From Bacteroidota bacterium (GTDB lineage Bacteria; Bacteroidota; JABWAT01): a stretch of 64,000 bases of DNA. The stretch spans positions 1 through 64,000 of the forward strand of contig JABWAT010000012.1 of assembly GCA_013360915.1 (NCBI GenBank). Reading direction: 5' to 3'. The position numbers and the translations under genes are program-made. Positions within the stretch are counted from its first letter, which is position 1. Every line of letters starts with the position of its first letter. Under the pieces are notes generated by a model, which was not told where the DNA came from, made no database searches, and was given only the letters and a program-made list of their open reading frames with translations. Of this stretch, positions 24,761-33,785 are shown in pieces.

Positions 24761-25294
24761 TCAGGCTCCGAACCGGGTCATGGTCGTTAAATCTGGAACA
24801 CGGCCTTCAAGCAGTTCGGCAATGGCAAAGAAGATCGTGTCATTTTTGGGCGGGCAACCCTGAATAAACAGGTCCACCTTCACCACTTCATGTACAGGCA
24901 TCACCCGTTTCAGCAGCGGCGGTAAAGCGGGATGAACCGGCATGTCCTTGTTGATCAGGGCATTTTCGACATAAGCCCGGTTAATGATCTCATCCACCGG
25001 AATCGGATTTCTCATGCTGGGAACATTGGCATTGACAGCACAATCACCAAGAGCAATGAGAATCTTAGAATGGGCCCTGATTTTTTTAATCTTAGCCAGA
25101 TCGTCGGTGCTTGCCACAGCCCCTTCCACGATGGTGACATCCACCATGTCCGGAAAGGTTTTATGATCGACCAGCGGACTGTAAACCAACTCAATTTTGT
25201 CGGCAATGGACAGAATCCGCTCATCCATATCGAGGAATGACATGTGGCAGCCCGAGCATCCATCCAGCCACACGGTTGCAATTTTCACTTTCAT
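24761..25294 (-). CDS. hoxY: [NiFe] hydrogenase small subunit HoxY
   Basis: 177 residues, the short group 3d form. [19 protein letters not shown] holds the first CxxC ligands of the proximal 4Fe-4S cluster, [18 protein letters not shown] the third Cys and [13 protein letters not shown] the fourth. Passes electrons between HoxH and HoxU. Overlaps hoxU by 4 nt (ATGA) and hoxH follows after 9 nt. Confidence 0.95.
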   Translation of the reverse strand: MKVKIATVWLDGCSGCHMSFLDMDERILSIADKIELVYSPLVDHKTFPDMVDVTIVEGAVASTDDLAKIKKIRAHSKILIALGDCAVNANVPSMRNPIPVDEIINRAYVENALINKDMPVHPALPPLLKRVMPVHEVVKVDLFIQGCPPKNDTIFFAIAELLEGRVPDLTTMTRFGA

Positions 25295-26016
25295 ACTTTT
25301 TCCTTTCTCCGGTTAGCCAGAAGGGCCACAAATTCACGGCGTTTGGTCATTTCAGCCACCGAGCGGCCTTTGTCACTCAGTGCACCGGTCGGGCAGACAT
25401 TCACACATTTTCCGCAGGTGGTGCAGGTTTCAGAAGTACCCCATGGCTGATTCAGATCGGTGATGACTTTGGCATTGATTCCACGTCCAGAGACATCCCA
25501 GACGTGAGCTCCTTCAATTTCCTCGCAAACCCGCACACAACGGGTACAAAGAATGCACCGGTTATGATCAAGCTGAAAGTAAGGATGAGAGGCATCGACC
25601 GATTGTTTCGGGAACCGGTAAGGAACCCGCACATGATCGATTCCCATCTTCTGGCCCAGATACTGAAGATCGCAATGACTGTTCGAGACACACACCGAGC
25701 AGGTATGATTCCGCTCTGCAAAAATCAGTTCCAGTATCATTTTCCGGTAGTGTTTCAGCCGGTCGGTCTGGGTAATCACCGACATGCCTTCCGTTATGGC
25801 TGTGGTACAGGAAGGAAACAACTTCTTACTTCCTTCCACCTCGACCATACACAACCGGCATGCACCGATGTTCGATAACCCTTCCAAATGACACAGAGTT
25901 GGAATAAAGACACCGTTTTCCTTGCAGACATCCAGAATGGTCTGGTCTTCGCGGGCACTGACGTCTTTTCCATCAATTTTAAGTGTTTTTACTTTGATGT
26001 TGGATCCGTTTGGCAT
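25291..26016 (-). CDS. hoxU: hydrogenase diaphorase subunit HoxU
   Basis: 241 residues from the ATG at 26016, set by GGAGGTAACT just upstream; earlier in-frame codons lie inside hoxF. N-terminal 2Fe-2S ferredoxin domain ([22 protein letters not shown]), a His-Cys cluster region ([20 protein letters not shown]) and two 4Fe-4S motifs ([29 protein letters not shown]), like the N-terminus of NuoG. It wires HoxY to the flavin subunit HoxF. Confidence 0.95.
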   Translation of the reverse strand: MPNGSNIKVKTLKIDGKDVSAREDQTILDVCKENGVFIPTLCHLEGLSNIGACRLCMVEVEGSKKLFPSCTTAITEGMSVITQTDRLKHYRKMILELIFAERNHTCSVCVSNSHCDLQYLGQKMGIDHVRVPYRFPKQSVDASHPYFQLDHNRCILCTRCVRVCEEIEGAHVWDVSGRGINAKVITDLNQPWGTSETCTTCGKCVNVCPTGALSDKGRSVAEMTKRREFVALLANRRKEKV

Positions 26017-26027
26017 AGTTACCTCCG

Positions 26028-27638
26028 TCAGTGAGCCGCTTCTGGCTGCTGGATTTTTGTCAGATATTCCTTCCTGAAATACTTCAGGGTACTCAGAACC
26101 GGATTCGGAGCCGATTGCCCCAATCCGCACAGACTGGTGTTTTTCACCACATCGCACAGGTCTTCCAGCAGTGATAAATCCTGATCAACAGCTTCACCAC
26201 CCGAAATTTTCGACAGGAGATCATAGATCTGAGCAGTACCCACACGGCACGGAACGCATTTTCCGCAGGACTCTGACATGCAGAATTCCATGAAGTATCT
26301 GGCAACTTCAACCATGTCGCTGGTTTCATCAATCAGAATCATTCCTCCCGATCCCATGATCGACCCCAGTCGGGTCAGAGATTCATAATCTACTGCAGTA
26401 TCTAGATGGTCTGCCGGAATGCAACCACCCGAAGGTCCACCGGTTTGAACAGCCTTGAAGGCTTTTCCATTGGGGATACCACCACCGATTTCGAAAATGA
26501 TGTCTCGCAGTGTAATTCCCATCGGAACTTCGATAAGACCGGTGTTTTCAATCTGACCAGCGAGCGCAAAAACCTTGGTTCCCTTGCTGGTTTCTGTCCC
26601 GATGGAAGAATACCAATCGGCCCCTTTCCGGATGATCGGCGCAATATTGGCCAGAGTTTCCACGTTGTTAATCAGGGTTGGCTTTCCCCACAGACCCGAT
26701 TCGGCCGGGTACGGCGGACGCGGACGCGGAGTCCCTCTTCCACCTTCAATGGAAGCAATCAATGCGGTTTCTTCACCACAGACAAAGGCACCTGCTCCCA
26801 GCCGGATGCTGATGCTGAAGGAAAACGGGGTACCGAAAATGTTGGTACCAAGCAGTCCCTTCCTTTCAGCCTGTTTGATGGCATTTTTCAGACGTTTAAT
26901 GGCAAGCGGGTATTCAGCACGGACGTAAATAAACCCCTCGTCGGCACCAATGGCGTAGGCAGCGATGGCCATGCCTTCCAGAATGCGGTGAGGATCGCTT
27001 TCCAATACAGCCCGGTCCATAAAGGCTCCGGGATCTCCTTCATCTGCATTGCAGATGACATACTTTTTCACACTTTGTGTTTTGGCAACGGTACTCCACT
27101 TCAATCCGGTCGGGTACCCTCCACCGCCACGTCCTCTCAGCCCGCTGGCAATGAGTTCCTGAACCACTTCATTCGGATTCATGTCATGAAGGACTTTATA
27201 CAGACCTTCATATCCATCCACCGCGATGTATTCTTCAATCCGTTCCGGGTCGATTTTTCCGCAATTTTCCAACACAATTTTTTGCTGACGCTGGAAGAAA
27301 GGCATGCTGGTCGGGCATTCCTTTTTACTGGTCCCCGGTTTTTTCAGCTGATCCACCACGTGAACGGCATCTTCCGGATTGATCTCTTTGAGCATCCGTT
27401 TGTCTTCATCGATGGCAACCAGCGGACCAGCTGCACAAAGGCCCAGACAACCCACTCCTTTTACATGGTATTCATCTTCCAACCGGCGGGATTTCAATTC
27501 CTTTTCAAGAGACTCTTTTACCTGTTCAGAGTTTTGTGACACACATCCGGCTGCCACACAGACCTTCAGGCATTTTTTATGGTGAGCCTGCTCTTCAAGC
27601 TCCAGTTTCTTGATCAGAAGTAATTCTTCATGCGTCAT
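26028..27638 (-). CDS. hoxF: NADH-binding flavoprotein diaphorase subunit HoxF
   Basis: 536 residues from the ATG at 27638, which overlaps the hoxE stop (ATGA) and follows GGAGGAAGCC. N-terminal thioredoxin-like 2Fe-2S region with CVAAGCVSQ and [12 protein letters not shown]; then [17 protein letters not shown] (FMN/NADH glycine loop), [27 protein letters not shown]-like [13 protein letters not shown], and the 4Fe-4S ligands [12 protein letters not shown] and [13 protein letters not shown]. Equivalent to NuoF with a fused NuoE-like ferredoxin module. Site of NAD+/NADH exchange. Confidence 0.95.
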   Translation of the reverse strand: MTHEELLLIKKLELEEQAHHKKCLKVCVAAGCVSQNSEQVKESLEKELKSRRLEDEYHVKGVGCLGLCAAGPLVAIDEDKRMLKEINPEDAVHVVDQLKKPGTSKKECPTSMPFFQRQQKIVLENCGKIDPERIEEYIAVDGYEGLYKVLHDMNPNEVVQELIASGLRGRGGGGYPTGLKWSTVAKTQSVKKYVICNADEGDPGAFMDRAVLESDPHRILEGMAIAAYAIGADEGFIYVRAEYPLAIKRLKNAIKQAERKGLLGTNIFGTPFSFSISIRLGAGAFVCGEETALIASIEGGRGTPRPRPPYPAESGLWGKPTLINNVETLANIAPIIRKGADWYSSIGTETSKGTKVFALAGQIENTGLIEVPMGITLRDIIFEIGGGIPNGKAFKAVQTGGPSGGCIPADHLDTAVDYESLTRLGSIMGSGGMILIDETSDMVEVARYFMEFCMSESCGKCVPCRVGTAQIYDLLSKISGGEAVDQDLSLLEDLCDVVKNTSLCGLGQSAPNPVLSTLKYFRKEYLTKIQQPEAAH

Positions 27639-28135
27639 GGCTTCCTCCATTTGGCAACTTTGGCCAGGGTATCTTCAGGTGTCAGTTTGCCCAGCACTTC
27701 TCCATCGAACACGACGGCTGGTGCCAGTCCGCATGCCCCGAGACAACGGGCGGTTACCAGTGACAATTCACCATCCCTGGTGGTTTCTCCCGGATGAACC
27801 TGATGTGTTTCACCAACTGCCTTGATAATCTCACCGGCACCCTTGATGTAGCAGGCCGTTCCCATACAAACGGTACAGGTGTGTTTGCCCTGTGGTTTCA
27901 GTGTGAAAAAGTGATAGAAAGTAGCCACTCCATAGACTTTGCTGAGCGGGATCCGGAGCGATTTGGCTACAAAACGAAGCGCATCATCATCAAGGTATCC
28001 AAAGGACTCCTGAACGGTATGCAGCGTCTCAATCATGGCGTTGGTGGCATAACCATGCCGTTTCATGGTCGAAACCACCAGAGCCCACCGTTTGTCATCG
28101 GATGGAGGCGGGATTTTTCCCGGGAGGGTTGGCAT
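27635..28135 (-). CDS. hoxE: hydrogenase diaphorase subunit HoxE (NuoE-like)
   Basis: 166 residues from the ATG at 28135 (AAGGAG 5 nt upstream). Helical N-terminus, then the thioredoxin-like 2Fe-2S fold with ligands in [14 protein letters not shown] and [11 protein letters not shown] (C-x4-C ... C-x3-C). [10 protein letters not shown] is the NuoE/HoxE signature. First gene of hoxEFUYH-hoxW-hypA-like; all junctions are 4-nt overlaps or gaps of about 10 nt, one transcription unit. Confidence 0.94.
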   Translation of the reverse strand: MPTLPGKIPPPSDDKRWALVVSTMKRHGYATNAMIETLHTVQESFGYLDDDALRFVAKSLRIPLSKVYGVATFYHFFTLKPQGKHTCTVCMGTACYIKGAGEIIKAVGETHQVHPGETTRDGELSLVTARCLGACGLAPAVVFDGEVLGKLTPEDTLAKVAKWRKP

Positions 28136-28172
28136 GAGGTCTCCTTTTCTGTATTGATTTCCGGACTGCTCA

Positions 28173-28196
28173 GGACAATTCCTGATCATTTTGTCC
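28173..28196. promoter_or_regulatory. inverted repeat in hox / DUF5916 divergent promoter
   Basis: GGACAA (28173-28178) and TTGTCC (28191-28196) form a perfect dyad with a 12-nt spacer, about 40 nt upstream of hoxE and 120 nt upstream of the plus-strand gene. It could be an operator for a dimeric regulator. No known regulator site is recognised. Confidence 0.3.
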
Positions 28197-28316
28197 GAAA
28201 ACCAAATTAGGAAAAAGGAATGATTGGTACCGTTAATTTCGGATTAGAGTCATGAAACTCTTCCGCGAAATCTCCGTAAAACCGGACAGTAACCTGACCT
28301 AGACGGAGCCAACTTT

Positions 28317-30551
28317 ATGCTGACCATCCTGATTCTGACCACTTTTCTGACGACTCTGATGCCGGATCAGGGAGGCGAAAACCCATCAGGAGAAGGCACC
28401 CCGTTTGTGCCTGTATTCAATCCAGAGATGACCTTGTCACCAAGAACCGGTTCGATCATCATTGATGGAGACCTGACTGATGAAGGCTGGAAATCAGCAG
28501 CACGTTCCGATCAGTTCACCCAGCACTGGCCCCAAAGCCTGGTTAAGCCGCCGGTAACCACCGAGGCTATGATGACCTTCGATGAGTCCTACCTCTATAT
28601 TGCCATCCGGGCAGAAGGAGATCCTCAGGAACTCAGAGCCAGCCTGAGAGACCGCGATGAAATCTGGAATGACGATTATGTGGGCATCCTGCTGGATACT
28701 TACGGAACGGCCAATTGGTATTATGAGATCTTCGTCAATCCGCTGGGAGTACAAGGCGATCTGGTTGCTTCCAATCAGGGAGAAGACATTGGTGCCGATT
28801 TTATTTTCCAATCGGAAGGACAGGTCACACCAACCGGTTATCAGGTTGAAATAGCCATACCATTTTCGAATCTCCGGTTCCCCGATGCTGACGAACAAAT
28901 CTGGAAAATGACCTTCTGGCGTGATCATAAATCCAGTGATCGTAAACGATACTCCTGGGCAGCCATCAACCGGGATAATTCCTGCTTCCCATGCCAATTT
29001 GGTACCGTTCGCGGAATTACGGGTATCTCCCGTCCCTCTACGATCGACGTACTTCCCTACCTGGTTGTAAATCAAAGTTCAGAACGTGAGTCGGCCGGTA
29101 ATATGGAACCAGGTCCGGTCCTTGGAGAGGTAGGATTAAGTGCCAAATATCAGGTAAGTCCGGAACTGGTTACCGAGCTGACCCTGAACCCCGATTTCAG
29201 CCAGATTGAATCGGATGCTGCACAGATTGATGTCAACTCCAATTTTGCGTTGTTTTATGAAGAACGCCGTCCCTTTTTTCAGGAGGGAAGCGATCTGTTT
29301 CAGTCACCCAGTAATGTGGTGTACACCCGCCGGATCAATGCGCCTGATGTGGCAGCCAAACTGACCGGACGCACCGAAAACCTCAGCTATGTCTACTTAA
29401 TCGCCCGCGACGAGTTCACACCGATTCTGATCTCAGGTGAGGAACGCTCCGATATCGTTCAGGATGGGGAAAGCTGGTCAAATATCGGCCGGATCCGGTA
29501 TTCCATGGGAAATAATTCATCGGTAGGTGCCATCATTACCGATCGCCGGTATTCAAATGAAGGAACCAACACAGTAGGAGGAGTAGATGGCAATTATCGT
29601 TTCGGGGATAGTTTTAATGTGACGGGACAGTTTCTGGTCAGTCACACTTCTGAACCCAACGATTCTGTGCTGTCGGATCAGATATCGCACCGCACCTTCG
29701 ATGGTTATACCGCCGGCTTTGATGGGGAGTCTTACAACGGATGGGGAGCTCTCATCCGGTTGGACCGTTACACCGATACCTATAATTTCGAAACGCAGGC
29801 CAGTGCCGTCACCGGCACATTCAGGGCAGATAACGGATTCATCAATCAGAACAATATTCAGGAATACTGGTTCTGGAATGGATACAATTTTTATCCGGAA
29901 ATCAAGGGAATCAATCAGATCCGCCCAGGTTTTGTGATTGGTCAGAACCTGAATATGGATGGAGTCAGCAAGGATGAATTCCTGCGGTTTCAGGTCAATG
30001 TGGATCTTACCAATCAGAACTGGTTCAATGTGCAGTACCTGATAAACAATGAACGTTTCCGGGACCGTTACTATTCGCAAATTAACCGTGTATTTATCAA
30101 TGCTGGTTCCAGTGCCCTTTCCTGGATGACCATTAATTTCTATGGTAATTATGGTACGCAGATTGCCAGACGGCAGCAAACCTATGGTCTGGGTGGCAGT
30201 GCCGGATACTGGTTGTCATTCCGGCCCACCGACCAGTTGGTTATCGAACCGGGAGTTGATTACTTCCAGTTGGAGGACAAAGAAACCGGAGAAGAATTTT
30301 ATGAAGGATATATTTTCAGAATGCGGATGAAATACCAATTCACCCGTGAGCTGTCCGCAAGACTGATTGCACAGTATGATGAATTCAGCGATGCTTATTC
30401 GCTTGAGCCACTGGTAAGCTACAAAATGAATCCATTTTCAGTCTTTTATGCCGGGATGACAAGTAACTGGTCACCTGATCCATTTTCGACCGATCCGCGG
30501 ATTCAGAACCGTCAATTTTTTATTAAGCTGCAATACCTGATCGGAACCTGA
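28317..30551 (+). CDS. CBM9-like/DUF5916 outer-membrane protein
   Basis: 744 residues. Hydrophobic start MLTILILTTFLTTLMP is a possible signal peptide. Residues ~45-235: CBM9-like domain (IIIDGDLTDEGWKSA, DESYLYIAIRAE, YYEIFVNPLGVQGD, YQVEIAIPFSNLRFP). Residues ~245-744: DUF5916 barrel region (LTLNPDFSQIESDAAQIDVNSNFALFYEERRPFFQEGSDLF), ending in strands with C-terminal ..FFIKLQYLIGT. Typical of large surface proteins in Bacteroidota and relatives; ligand unknown. GGAG 8 nt before the ATG. Divergent from the hox operon. Confidence 0.85.
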   Translation: MLTILILTTFLTTLMPDQGGENPSGEGTPFVPVFNPEMTLSPRTGSIIIDGDLTDEGWKSAARSDQFTQHWPQSLVKPPVTTEAMMTFDESYLYIAIRAEGDPQELRASLRDRDEIWNDDYVGILLDTYGTANWYYEIFVNPLGVQGDLVASNQGEDIGADFIFQSEGQVTPTGYQVEIAIPFSNLRFPDADEQIWKMTFWRDHKSSDRKRYSWAAINRDNSCFPCQFGTVRGITGISRPSTIDVLPYLVVNQSSERESAGNMEPGPVLGEVGLSAKYQVSPELVTELTLNPDFSQIESDAAQIDVNSNFALFYEERRPFFQEGSDLFQSPSNVVYTRRINAPDVAAKLTGRTENLSYVYLIARDEFTPILISGEERSDIVQDGESWSNIGRIRYSMGNNSSVGAIITDRRYSNEGTNTVGGVDGNYRFGDSFNVTGQFLVSHTSEPNDSVLSDQISHRTFDGYTAGFDGESYNGWGALIRLDRYTDTYNFETQASAVTGTFRADNGFINQNNIQEYWFWNGYNFYPEIKGINQIRPGFVIGQNLNMDGVSKDEFLRFQVNVDLTNQNWFNVQYLINNERFRDRYYSQINRVFINAGSSALSWMTINFYGNYGTQIARRQQTYGLGGSAGYWLSFRPTDQLVIEPGVDYFQLEDKETGEEFYEGYIFRMRMKYQFTRELSARLIAQYDEFSDAYSLEPLVSYKMNPFSVFYAGMTSNWSPDPFSTDPRIQNRQFFIKLQYLIGT

Positions 30552-30566
30552 TCAAAACCGATCCGC

Positions 30567-33149
30567 TCACACAGGCACCGGTTCAGGTCCTTCGATGGTC
30601 ATTCGTTCCTTCACGACCTTCCAGAGTCGGGTATCTGCCGTTGCCCGACCGGTAAGTCCGGCCAGAATGGCATAGGGGCTGATGGTGGCCCCCGACCCAT
30701 TGGTCCGCAGGGTCAGCCACAGGTCTTTGTCATCGGTCTGCAAGGTTATTATTTCCTGCCGGATATCAATTGTTTTCTCGCGGTTCACGACGGTTGGATT
30801 CCAGTCTGACCGATTCCACGATGCCAGAATGTCTGAGGGTGAAATGGTTTCATGGTCGGGCAGAATCAGCCGGTACATACACGAGGAAATAGTTGGTACC
30901 CGCGAGTTGGGAACCTGCTCAATGGAAAGAACATCCATCCCGGCAGGCAGTTTCTCCGACATGTCCTTTGCCACCTGGAACAGGTCACCGGGCAACGGAT
31001 CCCTGAGCTGAATGATGAAAAGCTCGCAGTTGGATTCCATCCCGAGCGGAAGCGCACCCATGTTCTTAATCACCGGCCGCTGATTAAATCCCTGAGTAAA
31101 CTGAAACCGGATTTTCATCCGGCGAAGTGCCTTTTCAAAAATTTCGATGGTCACATGATGAGCCAGGAATTTCGAGAGTCCGGTTTTTCTGAAAACGATG
31201 CGGTAATGATAAATGGTGTGCTGCTGTTTTTTCCGCGTTTCAACCAGTTCACGAACCTGCTCAACCGTCAGATCTGGCGCCGAATGAACCACCGGTTTTT
31301 CTGATAATTTTATATCCTCATAATTTCCCGGTATACCGCAATGCTGGCAGTCTCCCCATTTACAGTCGGGAACTGGGTCTGAATCTTCCTTAAATGCTTT
31401 TTTAAACTCTGCTTTCAGGTAACTTTTAGACGTACCGGCATGAATGAAATCCCATGGAAATACTTCATCCAATTCGCGCCAGCGGAAAGTCGACCCGATA
31501 TCATATCCGTTCTTGTGCCAGATTTCCTGCCATCCTGAATAATTAAAGTATTCAGAAAATGACTCGAAGATCATCCCGCGCTGACAGGCTTCATAAATCA
31601 TTCCCGATAAGCGGCGGTCACCGCGGGAGTAAAACGCTTCAACCTGTGCCAGTTCCCAATCGGACCAGGTTACACGGACATTCCGGTTTCCACGGAAATG
31701 ATCACGCACATAATTGATGTGTGCCATGACTTTTTCCTTTTCCATGAAACCGGTCCATTGAAAAGGTGTAAATGATTTCGGAACAAAAATTCCGATGTTG
31801 GGATGGATGGTGTTACCATGACCATATTTTTTACCCACCGCAACGAGTGAATCAATCAGGCCGCAAAACGCCTTCATGTCATCGAGATTTTCGGTGGGAA
31901 GCCCGACCATTGTGTACAATTTGATGTTGTGATAGCCGTTGCGGAACACACTGTCTGCCGCTTCGATCATGTCCTGATCGGAAATGGTTTTGTTGATGAT
32001 CTTTCTGATGCGTTCGCTTCCGGTTTCGGGCGCAAAGGTTGCCGAATGGGCATTGGTCATGGCCCCGACTTTCTGAGCCAGTTTCTGACCAAAACTGTTT
32101 GCCCTCAGCGAAGGAAGTGACAAGTCCACACCTTCGAAACCAGGATCCTGCAGCAGAAAATTGGTCACCGCTTCGGCCTGTCCGTAATCAGCTGTTGAAA
32201 GCGACAACAATCCAAGAGTCCGCTCGCCGGTTTGTTCGATCCCGGTTCGGGCCAGATCGATCACATCATCGGCGGCCAGTTCACGGTTCGGGCGGTACCA
32301 GTATCCAGCCTGGCAGAAGCGGCAACCCTGTGTACAGCCGCGCATGACTTCTACCGAAAACCGGTCATGAACCAGATTCATATTGGGAACCACGTTCTTA
32401 ACCGGGTAATCTTCCTTGTTCAACACATCGACCCAGTGGCGTTTTATTCCCTTTGACCCATGATAAGCCCCCCTGGCCGAATCGGTATCGGGAACCAGTT
32501 CACCAAAGGAATTGGGACGCATTGGCAGCAAAACAGGGACATAGACTCCTTTTAAACCAGCCAGATTTTCAAGTATTTGCAGTTTAGATAAACCAGCCCG
32601 CCTTCCTTCACCGATCATCCGCAAAATCTGTACTGCAAGAATTTCTCCGTCACCAATAACAAACAGATCGTAAAAATCGGCCACTGGTTCCGGGTTGGCC
32701 ATGCAGGGACCTCCACCGATGATAAACGGATCTGCCCCTGATCGATCTCGTGAAAATGCCTTCAGACCAGCCAACTCAAGTAAAAAAGGTATGTTGGTAT
32801 AGTTCAGTTCGGTCTGAAGCGAAAGTCCGATGGCCGAAAAATCCCGTATCGGACGGTAACTTTCCAGGGAATACAGAGGTATGTCGTTGGCTTTCATTTC
32901 GGCCACCATATCGGGCCAGGGGGCAAAGGCCCGTTCTGCAGCCAGATCTGATTCCCGGTTGATCAGGTGATAGAGGACTTTGGTCCCGTTGTGTGACATG
33001 CCGATTTCATAGACGTCGGGAAATACCAAAGCCATGGAGGCCAGAATTTTTTCAGGATCCTTTTTAATCAGGTTGGCTTCCCCGCCGATATACCGGCCGG
33101 GGTTGGTTACACGGGGTAATATCGTTTCCAGTTTGTCTTCAAACCGCAT
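30567..33149 (-). CDS. TIGR03960-type radical SAM protein fused to DUF2344
   Basis: 860 residues from the ATG at 33149 (AGAGG 6 nt upstream; the ATG at 33155 is too close). N-terminal B12-binding-like region (LVFPDVYEIGMSHNGTKVLYHLIN), radical SAM core with EVMRGCTQGCRFCQAGYWYRP (CxxxCxxC), and a C-terminal DUF2344 domain from about residue 630 (YHYRIVFRKTGLSKFLAHH, RMKIRFQFTQGFNQRP). Cys residues in DCKWGDCQHCGIPG between the domains may bind metal. The two parts are separate proteins in some bacteria. Function unknown; the family is often near rRNA/tRNA processing genes elsewhere. Confidence 0.9.
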   Translation of the reverse strand: MRFEDKLETILPRVTNPGRYIGGEANLIKKDPEKILASMALVFPDVYEIGMSHNGTKVLYHLINRESDLAAERAFAPWPDMVAEMKANDIPLYSLESYRPIRDFSAIGLSLQTELNYTNIPFLLELAGLKAFSRDRSGADPFIIGGGPCMANPEPVADFYDLFVIGDGEILAVQILRMIGEGRRAGLSKLQILENLAGLKGVYVPVLLPMRPNSFGELVPDTDSARGAYHGSKGIKRHWVDVLNKEDYPVKNVVPNMNLVHDRFSVEVMRGCTQGCRFCQAGYWYRPNRELAADDVIDLARTGIEQTGERTLGLLSLSTADYGQAEAVTNFLLQDPGFEGVDLSLPSLRANSFGQKLAQKVGAMTNAHSATFAPETGSERIRKIINKTISDQDMIEAADSVFRNGYHNIKLYTMVGLPTENLDDMKAFCGLIDSLVAVGKKYGHGNTIHPNIGIFVPKSFTPFQWTGFMEKEKVMAHINYVRDHFRGNRNVRVTWSDWELAQVEAFYSRGDRRLSGMIYEACQRGMIFESFSEYFNYSGWQEIWHKNGYDIGSTFRWRELDEVFPWDFIHAGTSKSYLKAEFKKAFKEDSDPVPDCKWGDCQHCGIPGNYEDIKLSEKPVVHSAPDLTVEQVRELVETRKKQQHTIYHYRIVFRKTGLSKFLAHHVTIEIFEKALRRMKIRFQFTQGFNQRPVIKNMGALPLGMESNCELFIIQLRDPLPGDLFQVAKDMSEKLPAGMDVLSIEQVPNSRVPTISSCMYRLILPDHETISPSDILASWNRSDWNPTVVNREKTIDIRQEIITLQTDDKDLWLTLRTNGSGATISPYAILAGLTGRATADTRLWKVVKERMTIEGPEPVPV

Positions 33150-33184
33150 CAACATCCTCTTTCTCGTTTACTGGAATTATAAAT

Positions 33185-33754
33185 TCAATTTTTTAATAAC
33201 TCGTCAATAACGTATCTGGAATTAAGTTTTTCAAGGGTGCTTTCATTTACAGAATAAAATCTCGATAGATTCGGCAGGTATATTATTCCGGGGTTTAATT
33301 CTTTTGATAAAAAGGATCCAACTTTACCAATAAATCTGAATGCATCTGCTTTTGAGCCAATTTCACCAATCAGGTCAAAAAGTATATATTGATTGTGTTC
33401 AATGTCTCCTTTATTGCCAATCAGAGTATTATCAAGAACAATTTTACTCGGTGGTGTTTGGGAGTACTTTCCATTTCCAATGGTTATTAAAAATAATCCG
33501 GAGTTTTCCGGAATCACAGATTTAATCAGTATTTTATCAATTTCGTCTGTTCGTTCAGTTTCTTTACTTCCGTCAACAACAAAATTGGTTTCATTTTTTG
33601 GTAGGAATTTATTTCTGAATGCAGAGTCACATGCATTTTCAATAATTGATAAATCAATCGTCCTTCTTTCCTTCAGGAAAAATACAATAGAGACCATATC
33701 CATTTGTTTCCCGAAGGAAATTCCAGAAAAAAGGTTCTTAAAAAATCCAGACAT
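33185..33754 (-). CDS. AT-rich orphan protein, function unknown
   Basis: 189 residues, no signal peptide or membrane helix. No family recognised; mixed alpha/beta with the segment LNPGIIYLPNLSRFYSVNE. Its DNA is about one third GC against about half for its neighbours, and it uses many AAT/ATT/TTT codons, which suggests recent acquisition. It sits between a radical SAM gene and a histidine kinase on the same strand with gaps of 35 and 31 nt. An immunity-type or phage-related protein is possible but not shown. Confidence 0.6.
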   Translation of the reverse strand: MSGFFKNLFSGISFGKQMDMVSIVFFLKERRTIDLSIIENACDSAFRNKFLPKNETNFVVDGSKETERTDEIDKILIKSVIPENSGLFLITIGNGKYSQTPPSKIVLDNTLIGNKGDIEHNQYILFDLIGEIGSKADAFRFIGKVGSFLSKELNPGIIYLPNLSRFYSVNESTLEKLNSRYVIDELLKN

Positions 33755-33785
33755 ATGATTTTTTGAAATTATAATGGTAGTTTTC

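Noticed and set aside
26406-27539. 377-codon open frame on the plus strand
   Set aside because: It lies wholly antisense to hoxF, has no ribosome site and no domain; the hoxF motifs account for the sequence.
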